A stretch of DNA of 10,493 bases from Woeseiaceae bacterium (GCA_022615525.1 JAKEGN010000213.1:1-10493); one strand, 5' to 3'. Positions 1 to 7,254 are shown, counted from the stretch's first letter. Numbers and translations: made by a program. The notes: generated by a model from the letters alone, not told the origin.

Positions 1-73
1 GAATATTGCTGTTCTTATTATAGGGCTTTCTTGTGGATTATATCCCGGCGGAGACGCGCAGGGCGCACCGCAA
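1..73. other. AT-rich intergenic flank downstream of ubiB
   Basis: This stretch follows the ubiB stop and runs to the window edge. It is clearly more AT-rich than the rest of the window, mainly over positions 1-45. Read on the minus strand it contains two exact TATAAT hexamers, at 42-37 and 22-17. Neither has a recognisable -35 box 16-18 nt upstream, so a promoter for the next minus-strand gene is possible but unproven. I see no hairpin followed by a T-run, hence no clear intrinsic terminator for the ubi genes. No gene is supported here. Confidence 0.4.
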
Positions 74-1717
74 CTAACGTCGTGGTGCCGGCCGGGCGAT
101 CCAGAGGGACAGGATACCCATTGCCAATAGTACCCACCCGAGAACAATGGCCTTCCCGAAGCCAAGCAGCAATACGCCGCAAATACTGGCTGTGCCGCCA
201 ACGCCAAGATAGAACCGTTGCCGTTGCTGTTCAGACATAACCCGGCGCAGGTCACCGAGGTCTGCAGACTCGATGTTCATCTGAAGCTTGCCCCGGGATG
301 CTTGCTCGGACAGATGGCGGATGACCCCTGGTAGCTCGCGAATTGCGTCCCTGAGTTGTGGCAGATTGTCCCTCAGGCTCTCCAGCACGGCGCGTCCGCC
401 AACCTGCTCATCCATCCAGCGCTGCAAGACCGGGTGAGCGGTCTTCCATAAGTCCAGCTGCGGATAGAGCTGCCGCCCAAGGCCTTCGATATTGAAAAGC
501 GTTTTCTGCAACAGAATGAGTTGCGGCTGGATCTCCATATTGAATCGACGAGCCGTCTCGAAAAGCCTGAGCAGTACCTGGGCGAACGAGATCTCGGAAA
601 GGGGCTTGTTGAATATAGGTTCGCAGACAGATCGAATCGCGGACTCGAGTTCATCGATGCGTGATTCCGGGGGCACCCAGCCGGAATCGAGATGAAGCTT
701 GGCAATCTTGTGATAGTCACGGTCGAAAAAGGCCAGGAAGTTTCCGGCGAGGTATTGCTGGTCCGTTGGGCTCAACGTTCCGACGATACCAAAATCGACC
801 GCGGCATATTTGGGGTGCTCCGGGTCGTCAGTTTGAACGAAAATGTTGCCCGGATGCATGTCTGCGTGAAAAAAGTTGTGGCGGAAGACCTGAGTAAAGA
901 AGATCTCAACTCCGTTTTCTGCCAGGCGTTGGATGTTGGCGCCGGCAGCGAGCAACGATTTCATGTCGCTTATGGGGATGCCGTAAATGCGTTCCTGAAC
1001 GAGGACCTTGGGTCGACAATAGTCCCAGTATATTTCCGGAACATAGAGCATCTCCGATCCTTCGAAGTTTCGCCTGAGCTGCGCAGCGTTGGCGCCTTCG
1101 CGCATCAGATCGAGCTCATCGATGACAGTCTTCTCATACTCCGTAACAACCTCGACCGGACGCAAGCGCCTGGAGTTGACCCAATACCGGTCGGCGAGCG
1201 TTGCGATGGCATACAAGACGTCAAGATCCTGCTCGATCAGCTGGCGGACGCCCGGACGCAGCAGCTTCACGATGACTTCGCGGCCGCCGGGAAGCGCTGC
1301 GCTGTGAACCTGCGCTATCGAGGCTGCGGCGAGCGGTTCGAAGTCGAACCGCTCGAAGACGTCATTGACCGACCTGCCGTAAGCAGCGTCGAGTATGGCT
1401 ACGGCCTGCTCCGCCGGGAAAGGCGGCACCTGGTCTTGCAATTTGGCGAGTTCGTCGGCGATGTCCGCAGGCAACAGATCGCGCCGCGTCGAAACCGCCT
1501 GGCCGAACTTGACGAATATCGGACCCAGTTCCTGCAAGGCGAGACGTATGCGAACGCCGACAGGAGCGGAGCGATCATGGCTGCGAGGTAACAAGTAGAA
1601 AAAGAATCGTAGCGGACGCAAGAAGTGCGTTTTAACAATTATCTCGTCGAGGCCGTATTGGACGAGTACGCGTTGGATTCGCAACAGGCGCAACAGTGTT
1701 TTGCCGCGCCACATCAT
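74..1717 (-). CDS. ubiB: UbiB, atypical kinase-like protein for ubiquinone biosynthesis
   Basis: This is a 547-residue UbiB/ABC1/ADCK-family protein, close to the 546 residues of the E. coli protein. The family has a protein-kinase-like fold with ATPase activity and supports ubiquinone synthesis at the inner membrane. Visible hallmarks are the KxGQ motif at residues 70-73, the alanine-rich loop AAASIAQVH at 130-138 that replaces the usual glycine-rich loop, the nucleotide-site lysine near 151, the catalytic-loop HADMHPGN at 284-291 and DFG at 308-310. The C-terminus has two hydrophobic segments ending in LSLWIARP, the usual UbiB membrane anchor. The start is ATG 1717: its ATGA overlaps the ubiJ stop by 4 nt, an AGGT ribosome site lies about 8 nt upstream, and the family N-terminus MWRGKTLLRLLRI follows. 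A frame extension to 1912 only overlaps ubiJ. It is probably translationally coupled to ubiJ. Confidence 0.97.
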   Translation of the reverse strand: MMWRGKTLLRLLRIQRVLVQYGLDEIIVKTHFLRPLRFFFYLLPRSHDRSAPVGVRIRLALQELGPIFVKFGQAVSTRRDLLPADIADELAKLQDQVPPFPAEQAVAILDAAYGRSVNDVFERFDFEPLAAASIAQVHSAALPGGREVIVKLLRPGVRQLIEQDLDVLYAIATLADRYWVNSRRLRPVEVVTEYEKTVIDELDLMREGANAAQLRRNFEGSEMLYVPEIYWDYCRPKVLVQERIYGIPISDMKSLLAAGANIQRLAENGVEIFFTQVFRHNFFHADMHPGNIFVQTDDPEHPKYAAVDFGIVGTLSPTDQQYLAGNFLAFFDRDYHKIAKLHLDSGWVPPESRIDELESAIRSVCEPIFNKPLSEISFAQVLLRLFETARRFNMEIQPQLILLQKTLFNIEGLGRQLYPQLDLWKTAHPVLQRWMDEQVGGRAVLESLRDNLPQLRDAIRELPGVIRHLSEQASRGKLQMNIESADLGDLRRVMSEQQRQRFYLGVGGTASICGVLLLGFGKAIVLGWVLLAMGILSLWIARPAPRR

Positions 1718-2340
1718 TTTCGGACCTGCGTCGCGTCCGACTGCCCTTCCATGCGCCTGATCCTGGCTTCCAGTCTGGCAACATCGTCCCGGAGCAACTC
1801 GACCCGGCCGCGAAATCCTTCGATTTCGTAGCGACTGGGAACAGCCCGGCTTTCCTCCTGAAGGTATTCGCTCAGATTCTGGCGAAAAATGCTTCCTGCG
1901 TCGCGGCTCCACCGGCCGATACCTCTGGCGACTTCGCTCACACCATGTGCCGCCACGTCACCAACCAGTCGCGAGAGCTCCTCCTCGGCATCGGGACGCG
2001 CCAGGGCGAGAAGCTTCTGCAACTGTGTAGCAACATGCGCATCGCCCATTAGCTTCAGGTCACCGCGTCGGATCAGTTCTTCGTTACCTGATCCGGCAAG
2101 CTGCAACAGGGAAAGGAGCGAACCTGTGATCGTGACATCCGGCTGGCGCCCGCATTCTCCCGCGAGTGAAACCTGTCCGGAATCGATAAGGAGGTATGCG
2201 ACGAGAGCAGTGTTCCTGAGTTCGATGGCTGTTGACGTTCCGTTCAGGCTCTCACAAAGCACGCGGGCATTGGTTTGAGCCTGGATCTGTCGATTCAGCA
2301 GGGATGCGACGGGCTCCAGGACAATACGCAGGGAATCCAA
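1714..2340 (-). CDS. ubiJ: UbiJ, SCP2-domain accessory factor for ubiquinone biosynthesis
   Basis: This 208-residue protein matches UbiJ in size (E. coli about 201), in layout and in position between ubiE and ubiB. UbiJ is known to bind lipid through an SCP2 (sterol-carrier) domain and to organise the Ubi enzyme complex with UbiK. The SCP2-like part covers about residues 10-115, including a GDLKLMGDAHVATQLQKL stretch at 93-110. Residues 172-199 are charged and heptad-like, consistent with the family's C-terminal coiled coil. The start appears to be TTG at 2340, with GAGAG 7 nt upstream and no ATG or GTG between the ubiE stop and this codon. It begins 10 nt after ubiE ends and overlaps ubiB by 4 nt. 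Identity rests on domain pattern and synteny more than on strong sequence motifs. Confidence 0.9.
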   Translation of the reverse strand: MDSLRIVLEPVASLLNRQIQAQTNARVLCESLNGTSTAIELRNTALVAYLLIDSGQVSLAGECGRQPDVTITGSLLSLLQLAGSGNEELIRRGDLKLMGDAHVATQLQKLLALARPDAEEELSRLVGDVAAHGVSEVARGIGRWSRDAGSIFRQNLSEYLQEESRAVPSRYEIEGFRGRVELLRDDVARLEARIRRMEGQSDATQVRK

Positions 2341-2350
2341 ATCGTCGCTC

Positions 2351-3094
2351 TCAAACCTTGTAACCGACGTGCAGTGCCACTATGCCGCCGGCCAGATTGT
2401 GATACCGACACCGATGGAAGCCCGCCTGCTCCATGAGCTTGAGCAGTGTTTCCTGGTTCGGGTGCATGCGTATGGATTCGGCCAGATACCGATAGCTTTC
2501 CTCGTCGTTTGCCACGAGTTTTCCCATGAGGGGCAGGACCTTGAACGAGTAAAGGTCATACGCTGGTTTGATTGCGTCCGCGGGTTTTGAAAACTCGAGC
2601 ACAAGAAGTTTGCCGCCCGTCTTCAGCGCACGGTACATCGAGGCGAGCGCGGCAGATTTGTCGGTTACATTGCGCAGGCCAAATGCGATGCTGACGCAAT
2701 CGAAACTCGAGCTGGCGAAGGGCAGGTTCTCAGCGTCTACCTGTGCGATTGCAACGTGCTCACCGACACCCGCGTCGACAAGTCTGCGACGACCTTCATG
2801 CAACATGCGATCATTGATATCGGCAAGAACCACGAGTCCGGTCGGACCTGCCTGCCGGGCAAAGGCACGAGCCAGGTCACCGGTGCCACCCGCGAGGTCG
2901 AGAACCGACTGCCCTCGCCTGACCGCTGCCTGTCCTATTGCGAAGCGCTTCCACAACCTGTGCAATCCGCCCGACATCAGGTCGTTCATGAGGTCGTAAC
3001 GGCTTGCCACGGAATCAAATACGCCTTTGACCCGACGCGTTTTGTCGGACAAGGGGACGGTCTGAAATCCAAAATGGGTAGTATTTTCTTTCAT
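2351..3094 (-). CDS. ubiE: UbiE, demethylmenaquinone / 2-polyprenyl-6-methoxy-1,4-benzoquinol C-methyltransferase
   Basis: UbiE is an S-adenosylmethionine-dependent C-methyltransferase of ubiquinone (and, where present, menaquinone) synthesis. The sequence carries the family N-terminus THFGFQTV at residues 6-13, the signature SRYDLMNDLMS at 31-41, SAM motif I VLDLAGGTGDL at 64-74, the acidic turn ADIN at 91-94, and FGLRNVTDK at 138-146. The C-terminal GGIVALHVGYKV is also typical. I choose ATG 3094, giving 247 residues (E. coli 251), because conserved sequence begins right after it. A longer form from ATG 3127 would add 11 unconserved residues and overlap the preceding gene. The ribosome site before 3094 is weak, and the DUF971 stop lies only 4 nt upstream, so translation is probably coupled. 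ubiJ follows after 10 nt. Confidence 0.97.
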   Translation of the reverse strand: MKENTTHFGFQTVPLSDKTRRVKGVFDSVASRYDLMNDLMSGGLHRLWKRFAIGQAAVRRGQSVLDLAGGTGDLARAFARQAGPTGLVVLADINDRMLHEGRRRLVDAGVGEHVAIAQVDAENLPFASSSFDCVSIAFGLRNVTDKSAALASMYRALKTGGKLLVLEFSKPADAIKPAYDLYSFKVLPLMGKLVANDEESYRYLAESIRMHPNQETLLKLMEQAGFHRCRYHNLAGGIVALHVGYKV

Positions 3095-3098
3095 CAAA

Positions 3099-3467
3099 TC
3101 AATGCGCTGGCTTCGACCGATCAGCATAACCCGCCGCTTTCAGGCGGTCGAGGTAGCGTCGCCAGTTTTCTTCCCTTTCATTGCCAAGTTCGTACAGGTA
3201 TTTCCACGTATACAACCCTGTATTGTGACCGTCATTGAAGACCAGTCGCACAGCATAGTGGCCCACAGGCTCGATTGCGATTATCTCGATGTCCTGTTTA
3301 TCGACCTGCAAGACCTCCTGTCCCGGTCCGTGGCCTTTCACTTCTGCAGACGGTGAATAGACACGAAGGTACTCGAACGGCAAGTCAAAACTGCTTCCGT
3401 CATCAAAGGAAACACTCAGCAGCCTGGACTTGCGGCGCAGTCGTATTTCACTCGGTGCTATGTCCAT
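3099..3467 (-). CDS. DUF971 protein (gamma-butyrobetaine hydroxylase-like N-terminal domain)
   Basis: This is a small stand-alone DUF971 protein of 122 residues, the domain found at the N-terminus of gamma-butyrobetaine hydroxylase and trimethyllysine hydroxylase. Recognisable family sequence runs from LPFEYLRVYSPSAEVKGHG at 29-47 to IEPVGHYAVRLVFNDGHNTG at 65-84 and YTWKYLYELG at 86-95. There is no oxygenase domain after it, so hydroxylase activity is not implied. The protein has no cysteine; positions matching the eukaryotic zinc cysteines are serine, serine and valine, while the histidine (81) is kept. The ATG at 3467 follows the hslU stop by 7 nt and has AGGG 5 nt upstream, placing it in the same operon. 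Its location between hslU and ubiE is suggestive of a housekeeping role, but its biochemical function is not known to me. Confidence 0.9.
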   Translation of the reverse strand: MDIAPSEIRLRRKSRLLSVSFDDGSSFDLPFEYLRVYSPSAEVKGHGPGQEVLQVDKQDIEIIAIEPVGHYAVRLVFNDGHNTGLYTWKYLYELGNEREENWRRYLDRLKAAGYADRSKPAH

Positions 3468-3474
3468 TCGGGCC

Positions 3475-4815
3475 CTAAAGTATGTAGCGACTCAGGTCTT
3501 CGTCTTTCACCAGCGCGGCAAGATGGGAATCCACGTACTCGGCAGTGATCTGCAGGCTGGTGCCACCACGGTCGGACGCTTCGAAGGATATGGTCTCCAG
3601 CAAGCGTTCCATCACGGTATGCAGGCGACGGGCACCGATGTTTTCCGTGGTCGCATTGACCTGGAAAGCGACTTCGGCGATGCGCCGTACACCGCTGTCG
3701 GTGAATTCAATGTTGACGTCTTCCGTTGCGAGAAGCGCTCTGTACTGCAATGTCAGGGAGGCATCCGGTTCCGTCAGAATGCGTACAAAATCATCGGTTT
3801 CCAGAGACTTGAGTTCGACACGAATCGGGAATCTTCCCTGCAGCTCCGGGATGAGGTCGGACGGTTTGGATACGTGAAACGCACCGGACGCGATAAAAAG
3901 TATGTGATCAGTGCGTACCATGCCGTACTTGGTGCTTACCGTACATCCCTCTACCAGCGGCAGCAGGTCCCGCTGCACGCCTTCGCGGGATACGTCGGCA
4001 CCCACCGTCTCGGAGCGGCGCGCGACCTTGTCCAATTCGTCAAGGAACACGATTCCGTGTTGCTCGACGGCTTGCAGCGCGCGCGTCTTGAGCTCTTCTT
4101 CGTTCACAAGCTTGGCGGCCTCTTCGTCCGTCAGCAATTTCATCGCTTCGCGGACTTTGAGTTTCCGGGTCCTGTGCCTCCCGCCCGAAAGATTCTGAAA
4201 CAGGCCCTGGAGCTGACTGGTCATTTCCTCCATGCCTGGCGGCGCCATGATCTCCACCCCGACCGGTACAGCCTGGAAATCGACCTCGACCTCCTTGTCA
4301 TCCAGCTTTTTCTCGCGCAGCATCTTGCGAAACTTCTGCCGCGTATCGCTGCCGCCACCCGTTCCTTCGGCTTGTTCGGCCGAAGCGGTGCCGCGCGGTG
4401 AGCGCGGCAGCAATGCGTCCAGTATGCGTTCCTCGGCCGAGTCTTCGGCACGGTGGCGCACCTTGCTCATTTCCTCCTCGCGCGTCATTTTCACCGCACT
4501 GTCCACCAGATCACGAATGATGCTGTCGACTTCGCGACCCACGTAGCCTATCTCGGTGAACTTTGTCGCCTCAACCTTGATGAAAGGCGCCTTGGCGAGC
4601 TTCGCCAGCCGTCGCGAGATCTCTGTCTTGCCGACTCCGGTAGGACCGATCATGAGAATATTCTTCGGCGTGATCTCGTTTCGCAGCGGTTCGTCAATCT
4701 GAACGCGGCGCCAGCGGTTTCTGAGCGCAATGGCAACCGCGCGCTTTGCTTCCTCCTGGCCGACGATGTGCTTGTCGAGCTCCTGCACGATTTCTCTTGG
4801 TGTCATCTGCGACAT
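3475..4815 (-). CDS. hslU: HslU, ATPase subunit of the HslUV protease
   Basis: HslU (ClpY) is the hexameric AAA+ unfoldase that feeds proteins into the HslV chamber in the cytoplasm. The 446-residue product is almost the same length as the E. coli protein (443). It starts with the family sequence MSQMTPREIVQELDKHIVGQ. Visible motifs are Walker A GPTGVGKT at 57-64, the pore loop GYVG at 90-93, Walker B IVFLDELD at about 255-262, and sensor-2 GARRL at 394-398. The charged, glycine-containing segment at about 110-240 is the I (intermediate) domain. The C-terminus DLSRYIL is the tail known to insert into HslV and activate it. ATG 4815 has GGA about 8 nt upstream and lies 12 nt after hslV, so the pair is co-transcribed. 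Confidence 0.98.
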   Translation of the reverse strand: MSQMTPREIVQELDKHIVGQEEAKRAVAIALRNRWRRVQIDEPLRNEITPKNILMIGPTGVGKTEISRRLAKLAKAPFIKVEATKFTEIGYVGREVDSIIRDLVDSAVKMTREEEMSKVRHRAEDSAEERILDALLPRSPRGTASAEQAEGTGGGSDTRQKFRKMLREKKLDDKEVEVDFQAVPVGVEIMAPPGMEEMTSQLQGLFQNLSGGRHRTRKLKVREAMKLLTDEEAAKLVNEEELKTRALQAVEQHGIVFLDELDKVARRSETVGADVSREGVQRDLLPLVEGCTVSTKYGMVRTDHILFIASGAFHVSKPSDLIPELQGRFPIRVELKSLETDDFVRILTEPDASLTLQYRALLATEDVNIEFTDSGVRRIAEVAFQVNATTENIGARRLHTVMERLLETISFEASDRGGTSLQITAEYVDSHLAALVKDEDLSRYIL

Positions 4816-4827
4816 CGGCGGATTCCG

Positions 4828-5373
4828 TTACTTGCCTGCAGCAGGCAATTCCTCCACGACAATGTTGTGATTTGTGAAAACGCATATGTCTGCGGCGATG
4901 GCAAGTGCTTTCTCGACAATGCTGCGTGCGTCCAGATCCGTATTCTGCAGCAACGCTTGCGCGGCGGCCTGCGCGAAAGGACCGCCCGAGCCAATGGCCA
5001 TGAGGTCGTTCTCCGGCTCAATGACGTCGCCGTTGCCGGAAATGATGAACGAACTTTCTGAGTCCGCGACACACAACAGGGCCTCGAGTCGGCGCAATCG
5101 CCTGTCTGTGCGCCAGTCTTTCGCCAGCTCGATGGCCGCGCGTGTCAACTTGCCGTACTGCTCGAGTTTGGTTTCGAACAGCTCAAAGAGCGTAAACGCG
5201 TCCGCGGTGCCGCCGGCAAATCCGGCGATGACGCGGCCGCCGGCCAGCGGGCGCACCTTGCGAGCGTTCCCTTTCATGACGGTGTTGCCCATGCTGACCT
5301 GCCCGTCGCCACCGACGGCCACCCGGCCGTTCCGCCGGACCGAGACAATTGTTGTCCCTCGAAATTGTTCCAT
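4828..5373 (-). CDS. hslV: HslV, proteolytic subunit of the HslUV protease
   Basis: HslV (ClpQ) is the bacterial proteasome-beta-like peptidase, an N-terminal threonine hydrolase forming two stacked hexameric rings with HslU caps. The 181-residue sequence has TTIVSVRRNG, GNTVMKGNARKVR, AGFAGGTADAFTLFELFE and AIGSGGPFAQAAA, all family landmarks. The catalytic threonine should be Thr7, so a six-residue propeptide MEQFRG must be removed; the Gly-Thr junction fits autocatalytic cleavage of proteasome-type subunits. In E. coli only the initiator Met precedes the threonine. ATG 5373 has GAGG 9 nt upstream, and no start codon sits directly before Thr7, so the longer form is real. It lies 61 nt after xerC, the largest gap in this series, with no evident heat-shock promoter. 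Confidence 0.98.
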   Translation of the reverse strand: MEQFRGTTIVSVRRNGRVAVGGDGQVSMGNTVMKGNARKVRPLAGGRVIAGFAGGTADAFTLFELFETKLEQYGKLTRAAIELAKDWRTDRRLRRLEALLCVADSESSFIISGNGDVIEPENDLMAIGSGGPFAQAAAQALLQNTDLDARSIVEKALAIAADICVFTNHNIVVEELPAAGK

Positions 5374-5434
5374 CTGTTAGATCCTCAGCGGATATCTGAC
5401 TGGGGAAAGCCACTCGTACCGGGGAAACCTGGCC

Positions 5435-6358
5435 TTACTCTGTCGGTGTGCGGGATTTGTCTTTCAGTCGCGCGCGCGGATGTGTCCGATCGTATATCTG
5501 TGCCAGGTGTTGGAAATCAAGGTGCGTGTAGACCTGGGTCGTCGAGATGTTGGCATGTCCCAGGAGTTCCTGTACGCCGCGCAAATCGTGGCTCGATTCC
5601 AGCAGGTGAGTGGCGAAAGAATGGCGCAGCAGGTGAGGGTAGACGCGCATGTCGATACCCTGTCGTCTTGCCCAGTGATCCACGCGCGCCTGCACGGATC
5701 GGCCGCTTATGCGCCGGCCACGGCTGCTGACGAACACGGCCTGTTCAGAGGGGTCAGCCAGGCTTGCCCGAACCTTGAACCAGGAGCGCAATGCGTCAAG
5801 TGCGAGACGGCCGACCGGAAGAATTCTTTCCTTGTTGCCCTTGCCGGTCACGCGCACGGTGGCATCCGCGATGTCGATGTCGCCAAGATTCAGCCCGGTC
5901 AGCTCGGCAAGTCTCAGGCCCGATGAGTAGAGCAACTCGAGTACTGCCCGATCACGGGTAACGATCGGGTCGTCTCCGGGCAGGTCGAGCAGTCGCGCCA
6001 TCCGGTCAGCGTCGAGATTTCCAGGCAGGCGCTTGCCGGATTTCGGCGGCCTGACCGCCTGTACCGGGTGCTTTTTCAGTTGCTTCTCACGAATCATGTA
6101 GCGAAAGAAAGTCCGCAATGCGGAGAGCTGGCGTTGAATGCTGCGCGGCGACAGGCCCTTGCGATAGCGACTCGCCGAGAAGTTGCGCACGTGCTCGCTG
6201 TCGACGTCCCGCCAGCGTTCGATACCCGCTTCGGCGCACCATCGGCAGAAGGACCCGAGGTCGCGACGGTAACTCTTGCAGGTCAGTTGGGAAAGCCGGC
6301 GCTCGAATTGCAGGTGCCGTGCAAATCGGTCAATCCAGTCTGATTCACCTTCCAGCAT
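5435..6358 (-). CDS. xerC: XerC, site-specific tyrosine recombinase
   Basis: XerC acts with XerD at the dif site, under FtsK control, to resolve chromosome dimers at division. The 307-residue protein has the N-terminal SAM-like DNA-binding domain (about 5-90) and a C-terminal catalytic domain with all expected residues: Arg149, Lys173, His242, Arg245, His268 and nucleophile Tyr277. These fall one or two positions from the E. coli set. The end, HLDFQHLAQIYDRTHPRA, is characteristic of XerC rather than XerD. ATG 6358 lies 17 nt after the DUF484 stop and has GGA about 6 nt upstream. The arrangement DUF484-xerC is the same as the yigA-xerC pair of enterics, and this supports XerC over a mobile-element integrase. 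No dif-like site is evident in the window. Confidence 0.96.
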   Translation of the reverse strand: MLEGESDWIDRFARHLQFERRLSQLTCKSYRRDLGSFCRWCAEAGIERWRDVDSEHVRNFSASRYRKGLSPRSIQRQLSALRTFFRYMIREKQLKKHPVQAVRPPKSGKRLPGNLDADRMARLLDLPGDDPIVTRDRAVLELLYSSGLRLAELTGLNLGDIDIADATVRVTGKGNKERILPVGRLALDALRSWFKVRASLADPSEQAVFVSSRGRRISGRSVQARVDHWARRQGIDMRVYPHLLRHSFATHLLESSHDLRGVQELLGHANISTTQVYTHLDFQHLAQIYDRTHPRARLKDKSRTPTE

Positions 6359-6375
6359 GAGCTGTCCGCTCGGGA

Positions 6376-7080
6376 TCAGTAGCGCCTGAGAGCCTCTGCC
6401 ACGAGCTGGCCGAGCCGCTTCAGGAAATCCATGCTCATGCCGGGATGAAAGCGATTCGAGTCGACGCTGCCAATTGCAAGGAAACCAATTTCCGATTTTT
6501 TGCCGAGTGGCACGAGTGCGGCGGAGCCGACTTCATTTGCGTACTGGCCGAACAGGAAGTCTCGCTGGACGTCGCGCACCTGGCCGCAGCGCGGATTGTG
6601 GTTGCCAAGGAAGGTATCAAAAGGCTTGAGAGCCGGGTCGTTGCGTTCGATGACCTTGAAAAACCGTCCGGTATGGATGTCAGCAAATGAATCGGGCTCG
6701 CCGAACAGTACAAGGATCGACTGATCCGCATTGAATCCTGTTCGCAGCGCTGTCTCGAGTGCTTTCAATGTCTCTGCGAGGCTGCTCGCCGCCATCAGCT
6801 GCAGGGTGAGCTGATGCAGTTTCGTCGCCAGCACGTCGTTCGCTCGTGCGACCTCCAGCAGCTCTTTCAGCCTGCGTTCGAGCTTGAGGTCTTTCTGGCG
6901 TAACACCGACACCTGACGTTCCACCAGGGATACGGTACCGCCCGTTACGTGCGGCAGACGCAAAGCGCCGAGCAGCGAGCTGTGGCGTTCGAAAAAGTCC
7001 GGGTTCTGTTTCAGGTAATTGTGAACAGTATCCTCAGACAACTGCTCATCGACGAAATCCGCTTTTCGTTGTGTGCTCAT
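6376..7080 (-). CDS. DUF484 family protein (YigA-like, GAF-like fold)
   Basis: This 234-residue protein belongs to the DUF484 family, found beside xerC in many gammaproteobacteria (yigA in E. coli). Family sequence includes VHNYLKQNPDFFERHSSLL at 19-37, LPHVTGGTVSLVERQVSVLR at 42-61, and an ensuing charged helix to ANDVL around 80-84. The helix at about 50-95 is likely a coiled coil linking to a C-terminal GAF-like domain (about 95-234), which ends in FLKRLGQLVAEAL. Members are predicted sensory or structural proteins; no ligand or reaction is established to my knowledge. ATG 7080 has AGGGA about 10 nt upstream. It is the first gene of the minus-strand series and faces a divergent parA-like gene across 194 nt; dapF, a frequent upstream partner, is not there. 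Confidence 0.93.
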   Translation of the reverse strand: MSTQRKADFVDEQLSEDTVHNYLKQNPDFFERHSSLLGALRLPHVTGGTVSLVERQVSVLRQKDLKLERRLKELLEVARANDVLATKLHQLTLQLMAASSLAETLKALETALRTGFNADQSILVLFGEPDSFADIHTGRFFKVIERNDPALKPFDTFLGNHNPRCGQVRDVQRDFLFGQYANEVGSAALVPLGKKSEIGFLAIGSVDSNRFHPGMSMDFLKRLGQLVAEALRRY

Positions 7081-7224
7081 GACTGAGTTTTCCCTGCTGC
7101 ACCGGCACGCGACTCCGGGCTCCGGTGATCGGCCCGTTGCAGCTTAACATGAGTCCCGACCTGCTGAAGCCCGGGTTGCGCCGGCAGCGGCAGGGCGAAT
7201 GGACTTTTGCGTTCTGCAACGGTA

Positions 7225-7236
7225 GTTTACATAAAC
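7225..7236. repeat. 12-bp palindrome GTTTACATAAAC, possible operator
   Basis: The arms GTTTA and TAAAC are perfectly complementary around a central CA. The site covers the proposed -35 box of the parA-like gene, a classic place for a repressor. It is short and could be chance in AT-rich DNA; no regulator is identified. Confidence 0.35.
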
Positions 7237-7254
7237 AACTCGAAATCCGATAAA
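7226..7254 (+). promoter_or_regulatory. Predicted sigma70-type promoter of the parA-like gene
   Basis: TTTACA at 7226-7231 matches the -35 consensus in 5 of 6 bases and is followed, after exactly 17 nt, by GATAAA at 7249-7254 (4 of 6). Transcription would start near 7261, giving a leader of only about 14 nt. That leader still includes the AGGA ribosome site at 7264-7267. Confidence 0.5.

Noticed and set aside
692..1591. Plus-strand open frame of 299 codons opposite ubiB
   Set aside because: It lies wholly antisense to well-conserved ubiB, and its translation shows no recognisable motif. Such frames are common opposite GC-rich genes.
1718..1912. N-terminal extension of ubiB to 1912
   Set aside because: It would overlap ubiJ by about 200 nt and add residues unlike any UbiB. 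The family N-terminus begins at ATG 1717.
3095..3127. Longer ubiE start at ATG 3127
   Set aside because: It adds 11 unconserved residues inside the DUF971 gene. Conserved sequence starts just after ATG 3094.
3430..4401. Plus-strand open frame of 323 codons opposite hslU
   Set aside because: It is antisense to the conserved hslU sequence, with no domain-like pattern and no convincing ribosome site.
5374..5434. Possible sigma32 heat-shock promoter before hslV
   Set aside because: A CCCCA core is present on the minus strand, but no CTTGAA-like -35 lies at the required distance.
5435..6358. Tyrosine recombinase as a sign of a mobile element
   Set aside because: Its C-terminus, catalytic spacing and DUF484 neighbour identify it as housekeeping XerC. 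No attachment repeats or cargo genes are seen.
7149..7253. 34-codon plus-strand frame in the divergent intergenic region
   Set aside because: It has no ribosome site before it, no recognisable product, and it runs through the predicted parA-like promoter.
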